Assembly (NCBI RefSeq): GCF_000422245.1
Contig: NZ_ATHI01000001.1
Coordinates: forward strand, 1 to 64,000
Source: Alkalidesulfovibrio alkalitolerans DSM 16529
GTDB taxonomy: Bacteria > Desulfobacterota > Desulfovibrionia > Desulfovibrionales > Desulfovibrionaceae
Direction of reading: 5' to 3'
Length of the DNA stretch: 64,000 nt
Shown: one piece after another, positions 26,512-34,391 of the stretch
Layout: each line of letters opens with the position of its first letter
Position numbering within the stretch: the first letter of the stretch is position 1
Notes under the pieces: model-generated
Databases searched by the model: none
Told to the model about the DNA's origin: nothing
What the model saw: the letters and a program-made list of their open reading frames with translations, nothing else
Program-made: the position numbers and the translations under genes

Positions 26512-27833
26512 CCCCGATGGCCGCCATGACGAATAAGACCGCGAATTCCTTGAAGCCCGACCCGGACGAGCCCCAGACGCTTCGCTCCGTCAGTGTGCTG
26601 CACGTCGAGGACGACACCATTATCCAGTTCCACATGCGCACGATCTTGGAAAAGCGGGTCCGCGAGCTTTTTTCCGCCGCGGATGGCGTGGAGGGGCTGG
26701 CGATGTTTCGCGCACACGCGCCTGACGTCATCATCACCGACATCCGCGTGCCGCGCATGAACGGGCTGGAGATGATCGAGATCATCCGCGAGACCGATCC
26801 CGACATCCCGGTCATCGTGACCTCGGCCTACAGCGACGCCGACTACCTGCTCAAGGCCATCGAGCTTGGCGTGGACAAGTACCTCATCAAGCCCTTCGAC
26901 CACCGCCAGGTCGTCAAGGCTGTGAGTCGCGCGGCGGAGGGCATGGCCCGGCAGCGCGAGATCAACGAGGCCAACCGCTTCAACCGCTTCCTTCTGGACA
27001 TCAATCCGAGTTTCATCGTGGTCCTGGACGACGGCGAAGTGGAATACGTGAACTCCACCTTTCTCTCTTTCATGGGCTTCCGATCCCTTGAGGCCTTTAT
27101 CCTCTCGGGCCGTGACATCGCGGATTTCGTGGAGGACGTTGGCGGGCACCAGGACGCCACGCGCATCGGCCGCTGGTTCGAGGAGATCACGGGCAGCGGC
27201 GAGGACGGCGTGGTCGTGCGCCTAAAGGGCTGCGACGAGCGCTTCGGCGGCGTCTTCTGGGCCACGTTCAACCGCTTTCCCGAAACGCGTAAATATGTGG
27301 TCGTGTTCACGGACATCACCCGGCTCGACGACGAGCGCAAGCTTTTGAGCCTTCAGGCAAGGACCGATCACCTCACCGGCGTCGCCAACCGTCTCGGATT
27401 CAGTGAGCGCCTCCAGGCCGAAATAGCCCGGGCCGAGCGCTACGGACAGCCGCTCTCGCTCATCATGTTCGATATCGACGACTTCAAGCGGGTCAACGAC
27501 GAGCATGGGCACGAGGAGGGCGACCGGGTGCTCAAGGCCCTGGCGAAACTGGTCTGGACCAACATCCGGACCACCGATCTCTTCGGTCGCTGGGGCGGCG
27601 AGGAATTTCTCGTGGCCACGCCGAACTGCGATCTGGACCAGGCCTTGCGCACGGCCGAAAAATTGCGCGACCTGCTGTGCGAGGCGGCTATCGGCCCGGG
27701 ACGGGGCATCTCCTGCAGTTTCGGAGTCACCTCCCATCGCAAGGGCGAATCCATGGACGCGTTCTTGCGGCGGCTGGACGAGGCGCTGTACGTCGCCAAG
27801 AAGAGCGGCAAGGACACGATCTCCTCGGCCTGA
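26484..27833 (+). CDS. Response regulator REC-PAS-GGDEF diguanylate cyclase
   Basis: The protein (449 residues from this start) has a receiver (about 35-150) with phospho-acceptor Asp in VIITDIRVPRMNG and lysine in LIKPFD. A PAS domain (about 165-285) is followed by a GGDEF domain (about 295-449) with MFDIDDFKRVND and an intact RWGGEEF. It should make cyclic di-GMP when phosphorylated or otherwise signalled. No inhibitory RxxD site was noticed before GGEEF. The start is uncertain: TTG at 26484 has GGAGG 5 bases upstream, while ATG codons at 26517 and 26526 lack a ribosome site but could be coupled to the leader ORF. Confidence 0.9.
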   Translation: MGVCLSHSLTPMAAMTNKTANSLKPDPDEPQTLRSVSVLHVEDDTIIQFHMRTILEKRVRELFSAADGVEGLAMFRAHAPDVIITDIRVPRMNGLEMIEIIRETDPDIPVIVTSAYSDADYLLKAIELGVDKYLIKPFDHRQVVKAVSRAAEGMARQREINEANRFNRFLLDINPSFIVVLDDGEVEYVNSTFLSFMGFRSLEAFILSGRDIADFVEDVGGHQDATRIGRWFEEITGSGEDGVVVRLKGCDERFGGVFWATFNRFPETRKYVVVFTDITRLDDERKLLSLQARTDHLTGVANRLGFSERLQAEIARAERYGQPLSLIMFDIDDFKRVNDEHGHEEGDRVLKALAKLVWTNIRTTDLFGRWGGEEFLVATPNCDLDQALRTAEKLRDLLCEAAIGPGRGISCSFGVTSHRKGESMDAFLRRLDEALYVAKKSGKDTISSA

Positions 27834-27850
27834 ATCTGTTTTTCCCCCAC

Positions 27851-29845
27851 CTATCTGCGCTTGCTCAGGCGCGCCGCGTGGACCTTGTTTCCGCCTTGCG
27901 CCTTGGCCGCATAGAGCGCCCGCGTTGCCTCCTCGATGAGGTGCGTTGGCTCGGTCTCGGGCGTGGGAACGAGAGAGGCCACGCCCACGCAGACCGTGAG
28001 CACGCCCGCGCCCGAGCCGTCCCGGTGTGGGATGGCCAAGGCCGCCACGTTCTCCCGGATGTCCTCTGCCACGATCATGCCGCCGAGTTCGTCCGTGTCG
28101 GGCAAAACGGCCGTGAACTGCTGCCCGCCTCCCGTGTCCACGAAATCCCCGGGCCGTTTGAGCATGTCCTCCAGCACCCGGGCCACGCGCGAAAGAGCTT
28201 CCTGGGCGACGTCGGCGCCATGCCGCGCCACGAAGTCGGTGTAGTCGTCCACGTCGATCATCAGCATGCACAGCGGCGTGTGATGCCTGCCGCCGCGTTT
28301 CCACTCCCGCGCCAGGGCGGCCTCGAACTCCGAATCGTGCGGAACGCCCGCCGGATGCTCGTCCGGCCAGCGGCGCGAATCGGCCAGGTCGTAGACCACG
28401 CCGCTCGCGGCTCCAGCCTCCACGGGCAGGGATATGGCGTAGCGCGCTACGTCTGCCTCTCGGGTGTAGGAGAGCAGGCCGCCCATACCCTTGATCAGGC
28501 GGTAGCAAAGCGGCAGCCCCAGGTGCTCGGTCTCGGTGTCGAAGGGCAGGAGCGAGCGTTCCGGCGAGTCCAGGACCGTGGACGAGGTGGGGGACTGAAG
28601 CGTCATGCGCACGTTCGCGCCGTCGCGCTCGCTGGCCAGATTCAGCGCTCCGCCGCGCGGCAGATGACGCAAGGCGTGCAGCAAAAGAGTGACCACCACC
28701 TGCCCGAGCACGTCGGGGTCGGCCGTGACCATGGGTAGGTCCGGCGTGGGAATGAAGCGGGTCTGCGCGCCCACGGCCGAGAACTCCGAGGCCAGGAGCA
28801 CGAGGCATTCCTCGATGATCTCGTCGAGCGAACAGGGGCGCGGTGTCATGCGTAGTGGCTTGAGATAGTCGCGGATGCGGGCCAGGAGGTTTTCCAGCCG
28901 GGCTGTCTCGCGCAGGATGATGTCCACGTCGTCGAGGTCGGGGTGCGCCGTCTTCAGCCGCCTGGCGAAACCGCCGATGGCCACCAGGGGGTTTCTGATT
29001 TCATGGGCAACCTCGGCCGAGATGGAGCCGAGCATCTTCAGCTTCTCGTCCTGGATCAGAGCGCGCTCCAGCACCACGCGTTCGCTGATGTCCATGATCA
29101 CGCCCGAAAGCTCGGGTTCCGGCCCCTGCGCGGTGAAGGTGAAGCGCGGCATGCTCTTGATGATGACGTGCACGGTGTGCCCGTGGCGATGCACGAGCCG
29201 CGCCTGTTCGGTGAATGGCGTGGAGTGGGCCAGAGCCGCCCGCAGATGGGACAGGACGGATTCCCGGTCCTGCGGATGCAGTCGCTCGGCGAGAAAACCG
29301 TTCTCAGTCGCGGCTTCCTCGGGGCTATAGCCCAAAATGTCGATGCAGGCGCGATTGATGAAGGAAAGGCGCAGGTCGCTCGCCAGCGAGAAGATGATCA
29401 GAGGGATGTTCTGCACCAAGTGGTCGTAGCGAAGCCTCGCCTGGAAGGCGAAATCCTCAAGCTCGGCGCGCTCGGCCAGCCGGGCCAGGGCGAGGCTCAC
29501 TTCGGCCTCGCGCAGCGGCAGGCGCACGAACTCACAGGCGCCGAAACGCATGGCTTGCACCACGTCGTCGGCGTATTCCTCGCCGGAGACGAAGGCCAGG
29601 CCAATGGCGGGAGCGATGGCGCGAAGCCGCTCGGCGACCTCGAAGCCGCTGCCGCCCAGGTGGCGTACGGCCACGAAGGCCGCGGCGAAGGCTTTCTTCG
29701 CGGCGGCGGCTACGGCCTCGTCGGCCGAAGACAATCCCACCACCTCGCGTCCGGCCCTGGTCAGGGCGTCGGCCAGTTCGCGCCGGGTATCCTCCCCCGC
29801 GACCACGAGCAATGGTGCATGCGCGGTCGTTTCACTTTCGGCCAT
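27851..29845 (-). CDS. Hybrid sensor: pseudo-receiver, PAS, HisKA, degenerate ATPase and degenerate GGDEF
   Basis: The 664-residue cytosolic protein has five regions. Residues 10-125 look like a receiver but the phospho-acceptor position is not Asp (AAFVAVRHLGGSG). A PAS domain follows (135-255). The HisKA region keeps its histidine (EVAHEIRNPLVAIGG). The HATPase N-box has His where Asn is usual (VTLLLHALRHL) and no DxGxG box is visible. The C-terminal GGDEF domain keeps MIDVDDYTDF but reads GGGQQF at the signature. Several activities may therefore be lost, leaving a ligand- or partner-binding regulator. The gene is convergent with the REC-PAS-GGDEF gene (17-base gap). Confidence 0.85.
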   Translation of the reverse strand: MAESETTAHAPLLVVAGEDTRRELADALTRAGREVVGLSSADEAVAAAAKKAFAAAFVAVRHLGGSGFEVAERLRAIAPAIGLAFVSGEEYADDVVQAMRFGACEFVRLPLREAEVSLALARLAERAELEDFAFQARLRYDHLVQNIPLIIFSLASDLRLSFINRACIDILGYSPEEAATENGFLAERLHPQDRESVLSHLRAALAHSTPFTEQARLVHRHGHTVHVIIKSMPRFTFTAQGPEPELSGVIMDISERVVLERALIQDEKLKMLGSISAEVAHEIRNPLVAIGGFARRLKTAHPDLDDVDIILRETARLENLLARIRDYLKPLRMTPRPCSLDEIIEECLVLLASEFSAVGAQTRFIPTPDLPMVTADPDVLGQVVVTLLLHALRHLPRGGALNLASERDGANVRMTLQSPTSSTVLDSPERSLLPFDTETEHLGLPLCYRLIKGMGGLLSYTREADVARYAISLPVEAGAASGVVYDLADSRRWPDEHPAGVPHDSEFEAALAREWKRGGRHHTPLCMLMIDVDDYTDFVARHGADVAQEALSRVARVLEDMLKRPGDFVDTGGGQQFTAVLPDTDELGGMIVAEDIRENVAALAIPHRDGSGAGVLTVCVGVASLVPTPETEPTHLIEEATRALYAAKAQGGNKVHAARLSKRR

Positions 29846-29956
29846 GCCGCGATCCCCCAGAAGTCCCAGCAGGGACTTCTTTGGTTCATACTCCCATTGC
29901 GGGGGAAAGGCCAGATCGTGGCGAAAAAAGCCGATTGCTTCTGTGGCGCGGGCGCT

Positions 29957-31123
29957 TCAGGGCCGGGAGCCGCGTTCCTTGAGATAGCGTTCGAGCCTGT
30001 TCATGCCCTCGGCGATGTTTTCGATGGAGTTGGCGTAGGAAAAGCGGATGAAACCCTCACCGCCGGGGCCGAAGTCCACGCCCGGCGTCACGCCCACGCG
30101 CGCCTCGGCCAGGAGCTCAAAGGCGAAGGCCAAAGAGTCATTCGTGAAGGCGCGTGCGTCGGCCAGCACGTAGAACGCGCCCGTGGGTTCGAAGGCCACG
30201 GTGAAGCCGATCTCGCGCAGCCGCTTGAGCATGAAGCGGCGGCGCTCGTCATAGACGGCGCGCATGCGCTCGACGTGGTCCGCGCACTGGGTGAGCGCGG
30301 CGATGCCCGCCCACTGGGCCACGGAGCCCGCGCTGATGAACAGGTTCTGGGCCGCCTTGCGCAGACAGTCCATGTAGGCCTCGGGCGCCACCAGCCAGCC
30401 CAGCCGCCAGCCGGTCATGGCGTAGAGCTTGGAGAAGCCGCCGAGTGCGAAGGCGCGGTCCGTGAACTCCAGGATGCAGCGCTCGCGGCCCTCGTAGACC
30501 AGGCCGTGGTAGATCTCGTCCGAGACGATGAGCGGCCCGCTCTCGCCGCACAGATCGGCCAGGCCCTGCATATTCTCGGCCGAGAGCAGGGTGCCCGTGG
30601 GGTTGGCGGGCGAGTTGACGAGGATGGCGCGGGTGCGCGGCGTGAGGCGTTTGGCCACGGCCTCGGCCGTGAGCTGGAAGCCGTTCTCAGGCCCCACGGG
30701 CACGTCCACGGACACGCCGTCCACGAAGCGGATGAAGTTGCGGTAGCAGGCGTAGCAGGGGTCGGAGACGACGACCTCGTCGCCGCGTTCGAGGATGGCC
30801 GCGAAGAGGAGCAGCATGGCGGGCGAGGTGCCGGCCGTGACCAGGATGCGGTCGGGCGAGACGTCCACCCCGTAGCGGCTTTTGTAGTCGGCCGCGATGG
30901 CCTCGCGCAGCTCGCGCAGGCCGAGTGAATGGGTATAATGCGTGCGGCCTTCCTCGATGGCCCTGATGGCCGCTCGGCTTACGGGCTCGGGCGTGTCGAA
31001 GTCGGGCTCGCCGATTTCCAGATGGATGACGTGCTCGCCCCTGGCCTCCATGGCCTGGGCGGCTTCGAGCACGTCCATGACCATGAACGACGTCAGCTCG
31101 CTGGTGCGGCAGGATGGCTTCAT
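29957..31123 (-). CDS. Pyridoxal-phosphate aminotransferase class I/II
   Basis: The 388-residue fold-type I aminotransferase has LEIGEPDFDTP, NSPANPTGT, SDEIYHGLVYEG, the PLP lysine in GGFSKLYAMTGWRLGW and the C-terminal IRFSYANS arginine. It is distinct from the aminotransferase at 11255 but of the same superfamily. The substrate is not evident. The ATG is followed by the usual short N-terminus. It has no close partners: a 110-base gap separates it from the sensor gene and repeat DNA lies upstream. Confidence 0.9.
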   Translation of the reverse strand: MKPSCRTSELTSFMVMDVLEAAQAMEARGEHVIHLEIGEPDFDTPEPVSRAAIRAIEEGRTHYTHSLGLRELREAIAADYKSRYGVDVSPDRILVTAGTSPAMLLLFAAILERGDEVVVSDPCYACYRNFIRFVDGVSVDVPVGPENGFQLTAEAVAKRLTPRTRAILVNSPANPTGTLLSAENMQGLADLCGESGPLIVSDEIYHGLVYEGRERCILEFTDRAFALGGFSKLYAMTGWRLGWLVAPEAYMDCLRKAAQNLFISAGSVAQWAGIAALTQCADHVERMRAVYDERRRFMLKRLREIGFTVAFEPTGAFYVLADARAFTNDSLAFAFELLAEARVGVTPGVDFGPGGEGFIRFSYANSIENIAEGMNRLERYLKERGSRP

Positions 31124-31160
31124 TGCGTGTGCTCTCGCTCTTTATTTTTGTGTGCGCGGG

Positions 31161-31206
31161 CCGTGAAAAACCCGCGCTGGCTGCGTTGCAGCGAAAGCGC
31201 AGGTTC
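31161..31206. repeat. Palindromic element family 1, degenerate partial copy
   Basis: The boxes GTGAAAAACCC, GCTGCGTTGCAGCGAAAGCGC match the outer arm and first inner box of family 1, but the second half of the palindrome is missing. It lies just upstream of the aminotransferase start and next to other hairpins. Confidence 0.55.
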
Positions 31207-31246
31207 CATTATTGAGAGGTTGGAATCAAGCTCTTTTGTCGGCCTT

Positions 31247-31333
31247 GCGGGGCAGCGCCCCGCACCCGTCGGGGGAGATGATCTCCCCCGAACCCCCTGC
31301 GATTCCCGAAACCGTCTGCGACGGTTTCGGGAA
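31247..31333. repeat. Three tandem perfect hairpins
   Basis: Three perfect inverted repeats follow each other. The first is GCGGGGC/GCCCCGC (31247-31263) and the second CGGGGGAGAT/ATCTCCCCCG (31270-31290). The third has 14-bp arms, TTCCCGAAACCGTC with GACGGTTTCGGGAA (31303-31333). They occupy the 361-base gap between ahcY and the aminotransferase, which shows no gene. Confidence 0.75.
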
Positions 31334-31343
31334 AGCATGGTTC

Positions 31344-31475
31344 CGGAGCGGGCATCGCCGCCGCACCGGCGTCGGCTTTGTCAGTGATGGCTTCGAAGCG
31401 AATCGCGGGGTCCAGGGGCATCATGCCCCTGGCGGAGGAGGTTCGGAGGAGGCAGCGCCTCCTCCGGGGCACTTC
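31344..31475. repeat. Hairpin repeat family 2 (copy 2)
   Basis: The copy contains ATCGCCGCCGCACCGG, TCGGCTTTG, AGCGAATCGCGGGGTCC, the hairpin CAGGGGCATCATGCCCCTG and a second hairpin GGAGGAGGCAGCGCCTCCTCC. It ends 10 bases before the ahcY stop and may act as its 3'-end structure. Confidence 0.75.
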
Positions 31476-31484
31476 ACCGGTCTG

Positions 31485-32912
31485 CTAGTAGCGGTAGTGC
31501 TCGGACTTGTAGGGTCCTTTGACGTCCACGCCGATGTAGCAGGCTTGGTCGGGCGAGAGCACGGTCAGCTTCGCGCCCAGGCGGTCCAGGTGCAGCCGCG
31601 CCACTTCCTCGTCGAGGTGCTTGGGCAGGACCATGACCTTGGGCTCGAAGCTCTTGGTGGCCAGTTCGATCTGGGCCAGTACCTGGTTGGTGAACGAGGC
31701 GGACATGACGAAGCTCGGGTGGCCCGTGGCGCAGCCCAGGTTCACGAGGCGGCCCTCGGCGAGCACGACCACGGACCTGCCGGTCTTCGCGTTGGTCCAC
31801 TTGTCCACCTGGGGCTTGACCTCGGTGCGCGTCCAATCGGGCGACTTCTCAAGGTATTCCATCTCGATCTCGTTGTCGAAATGGCCGATGTTGCAGATGA
31901 TGGCCTCGTTCTTCATGCCTTCGATGTGCGAGCCGCGCAGCACCTTGCAGTTGCCCGTGGCCGTGACGAAGATGTCGCACTCGGGCAGGCAGTCCTCAAC
32001 GGTCGTCACCTGATAGCCTTCCATGCAGGCCTGCAGCGCGCAGATGGGGTCGATCTCGGCGATCAGCACGCGCGCTCCGAAGCCGCGCAGGGACTGGGCG
32101 CAGCCCTTGCCCACGTCGCCGTAGCCGCAGACCATGGCCACCTTGCCCGCGATCATCACGTCCGTGGCGCGCTTGATGCCGTCCAGGAGCGACTCGCGGC
32201 AGCCGTAGAGGTTGTCGAACTTGGACTTGGTCACGGCGTCGTTGACGTTGATGGCCGGGAAGAGCAGTTCGCCCTGCTCCTGCATGTGGTACAGGCGGTG
32301 CACGCCGGTGGTCGTTTCCTCGGACACGCCACGGATATTGGCGGCGAAGCGGGTCCACTTGCCGTGGTCGGTTTCCAGGATGTGCTTGAGGCGCTTGACC
32401 AGCGTGACGAAGTCCTGCGAATCGCCGCTCTCGTTCAGCACGGCCGGGTTCTTCTCAGCCTTCACGCCCAGGTGGATCATGAGCGTGGCGTCGCCGCCGT
32501 CGTCCACGATCAGGTCAGGGCCGGAACCATCGGGCCAGGTCAGGGCCATCTCGGTGCACCACCAGTACTCGTCCAGGTTCATGCCCTTCCAGGCGAAGAC
32601 GGCGGCCGATCCGGCCTTGGCGATGGCTGCGGCGGCGTGGTCCTGGGTCGAGAAGATGTTGCAGGAGCACCAGCGCACGTCGGCCCCGAGCGCGGTCAGG
32701 GTCTCGATGAGCATGGCGGTCTGGATGGTCATGTGCAGCGAGCCCATGATCTTCAGGCCCTTGAGGGGCTGTTGCGGACCGTACTTGGCGCGCAGGGCCA
32801 TCAGGCCCGGCATCTCGTTCTCGGCCAGGTCGAGTTCCTTGCGGCCCCAGTCGGCCAGGCTCAGGTCCTTGACCTTGTGGGGCAGGGAAAGGTCGATGGC
32901 TTGCAGTGTCAT
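31485..32912 (-). CDS. ahcY: Adenosylhomocysteinase
   Basis: The 475-residue enzyme hydrolyses S-adenosylhomocysteine to homocysteine and adenosine, keeping methylation going and recycling homocysteine. Family motifs are [29 protein letters not shown], the NAD-binding [17 protein letters not shown], the IGHFDNEI segment and the C-terminal KSEHYRY. The length fits the bacterial form. AAGGAGG precedes the ATG. It follows an ArsR-methyltransferase fusion gene (26-base gap, same strand), which suggests coregulation. No SAH riboswitch was recognised upstream. Confidence 0.97.
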   Translation of the reverse strand: MTLQAIDLSLPHKVKDLSLADWGRKELDLAENEMPGLMALRAKYGPQQPLKGLKIMGSLHMTIQTAMLIETLTALGADVRWCSCNIFSTQDHAAAAIAKAGSAAVFAWKGMNLDEYWWCTEMALTWPDGSGPDLIVDDGGDATLMIHLGVKAEKNPAVLNESGDSQDFVTLVKRLKHILETDHGKWTRFAANIRGVSEETTTGVHRLYHMQEQGELLFPAINVNDAVTKSKFDNLYGCRESLLDGIKRATDVMIAGKVAMVCGYGDVGKGCAQSLRGFGARVLIAEIDPICALQACMEGYQVTTVEDCLPECDIFVTATGNCKVLRGSHIEGMKNEAIICNIGHFDNEIEMEYLEKSPDWTRTEVKPQVDKWTNAKTGRSVVVLAEGRLVNLGCATGHPSFVMSASFTNQVLAQIELATKSFEPKVMVLPKHLDEEVARLHLDRLGAKLTVLSPDQACYIGVDVKGPYKSEHYRY

Positions 32913-32938
32913 GGGCTTCCTCCTTGGGAATGGTGATT

Positions 32939-33877
32939 TCAGGGTTTTCGCGCGGTCATGAAGCGAAGCGTGAGGCCGCCGGGCAGCGCGAGGGTGTCCT
33001 CGGCGGCGATGAAAAGTCCTGACGCCTCGCAGAAGGCGGCCAGCTCGGCGCGCGAGAAGCCGAGCCAGTGGTCGCCGTGCCGTTCGCGCAGCGTCTCGTC
33101 TCCGTGCTTGTCGAAGTCTGCGATGAGCAGATGCCCGCCGGGCGCGAGCACGCGCGCGGCCTCGGCCACGCCCAGGGGCGGTTCGGGCAGGTGGTGCAGG
33201 GCCATGCAGACGAGCGCCAGGTCGGCCTCGGCGTCGCGCAGCGGCAGGTGTTCGAGCTCGCCCACGCGCAGCGAAGCCCACGGCGCGTCGCCAAGCGTCT
33301 CGCGGGCGCGCGCGAGCATGGCCCGGGAGTGGTCCACGCCGATGACATTCTCGGCGCGCTCGTGCAGCACCGGCAGAAGCTGCCCCGCGCCGCAGCCGAG
33401 GTCCGCGGCCGTGGCGCAGGGCCGTGGTTGCCCCGCGCCGTCCGTGCAGGCGGGCAGGCGCTCGCGCACGGCGCGGGCAAGGTCGGTGTCGCCGAGCACG
33501 GAGCGCAGCATGGCGGGCCAATCCGGGGCGTGGGCGTCGAAGAAGCGGCGCGCGGCCTCGCGCCGGGCGGCCAGTACGCGGGCCGCGGCGCCGAGGTCCG
33601 TGGCGAAATCCGGGGCGTCGAGAAAGGGCGCGAGGCAGCGCAGGTACTCGGCGGCCGGACCACTTGCCGTAGCGCGGTAGAAGGCCCACAGGCCGTCGCG
33701 CCTGGCCTCGGCCAGCCCAGCCTCGGCGAGGATGCGCAGGTGGTGCGAGACGCTGGACTGCGGCAGCCTGAGCGCCTCGGTCAACTCGCGCACGTTCAGT
33801 TCGTGCCGCGCTAAAACGGCCATGAGCCGGGCCCGTGTTCCGTCGGCGAGCGCCTTGCTGAATTGAACTATCGACAT
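32939..33877 (-). CDS. ArsR-family regulator fused to SAM-dependent methyltransferase
   Basis: The 312-residue protein has an N-terminal winged helix (about 1-75: [41 protein letters not shown]). A class I methyltransferase (about 145-312) follows, with SAM motif [13 protein letters not shown] and [10 protein letters not shown]. Such fusions are common next to ahcY and may sense or respond to SAM/SAH, regulating methionine-cycle genes (family knowledge; function here inferred). The ATG at 33877 begins [13 protein letters not shown]; a TTG at 33889 is possible but overlaps the operator-like ATCAA(N6)TTGAT. Confidence 0.87.
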   Translation of the reverse strand: MSIVQFSKALADGTRARLMAVLARHELNVRELTEALRLPQSSVSHHLRILAEAGLAEARRDGLWAFYRATASGPAAEYLRCLAPFLDAPDFATDLGAAARVLAARREAARRFFDAHAPDWPAMLRSVLGDTDLARAVRERLPACTDGAGQPRPCATAADLGCGAGQLLPVLHERAENVIGVDHSRAMLARARETLGDAPWASLRVGELEHLPLRDAEADLALVCMALHHLPEPPLGVAEAARVLAPGGHLLIADFDKHGDETLRERHGDHWLGFSRAELAAFCEASGLFIAAEDTLALPGGLTLRFMTARKP

Positions 33878-33884
33878 ATTCCGT

Positions 33885-33900
33885 ATCAATGGTTGTTGAT
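33885..33900. promoter_or_regulatory. ATCAA(N6)TTGAT operator-like site upstream of the ArsR-methyltransferase gene
   Basis: A perfect inverted repeat ATCAA-N6-TTGAT lies 8 bases upstream of the ATG of a gene with an ArsR winged helix. ArsR proteins often bind such AT-rich dyads, and autoregulation of this gene and ahcY is plausible. Confidence 0.45.
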
Positions 33901-34028
33901 GTATCGACTGGGTAGTCCGGAATCGGGGCGTGTGTCAAGGGAGGAGGAGTGTGAGGAAATCGGGGCGATTTGTCCGGGGATAACATGAAATAATGAATAA
34001 TTAAAGGTTTTTGGAATCATGGAGGAGG

Positions 34029-34103
34029 TGAAAATCATCCACCGGATGGCTGAAATTCAGCCATTTTGTGGACGATTTTCAGCCATTCAACGGATGATTT
34101 TCA
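34029..34103. repeat. Nested inverted repeats in the 514-base gap before the sensor kinase
   Basis: Outer arms TGAAAATCATCC (34029-34040) and GGATGATTTTCA (34092-34103) are perfectly complementary. Between them lies the palindrome ATGGCTGAAATTCAGCCAT (34046-34064) and a related GATTTTCAGCCATT. A GGAGGAGG motif followed by GTG opens a weak frame across it, with no recognisable product. No other gene was seen in 33878-34391. Confidence 0.7.
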
Positions 34104-34164
34104 AGCTTCTGGCATTGCGGCCGCTGCCGGGCGAAGTGCTGCGTGCGGGCATGCGGTCCAGCTT

Positions 34165-34179
34165 GTTGTTGTCAACAAC
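34165..34179. promoter_or_regulatory. 15-bp perfect palindrome, operator candidate
   Basis: GTTGTTGTCAACAAC is a perfect palindrome about 210 bases upstream of the GAF-PAS kinase start. It could bind a dimeric regulator; none is identified. Confidence 0.3.
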
Positions 34180-34391
34180 TTGCTTGGATGAGGTGGGCGG
34201 TCGCGCGGGGCATGCGGCCTGGGCAGTACAAGTGGGTGGGAGCGACAGGTGCAAAGTCCGTTCCCTGCATCGCCGTCCGCCCGTCCCGGAACCGCCCAGT
34301 CCGTGGTCAGCGAAAAAACTACACTTGCGCATAATTCTTTGCTAATTCACTATCTGGTAACATGGGCGCGATTCATTCGGGGGGATTGGTC

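Noticed and set aside
33890-34018. An SAH riboswitch before the ahcY operon
   Set aside because: None of the conserved pseudoknot and core elements of SAH riboswitches could be recognised.
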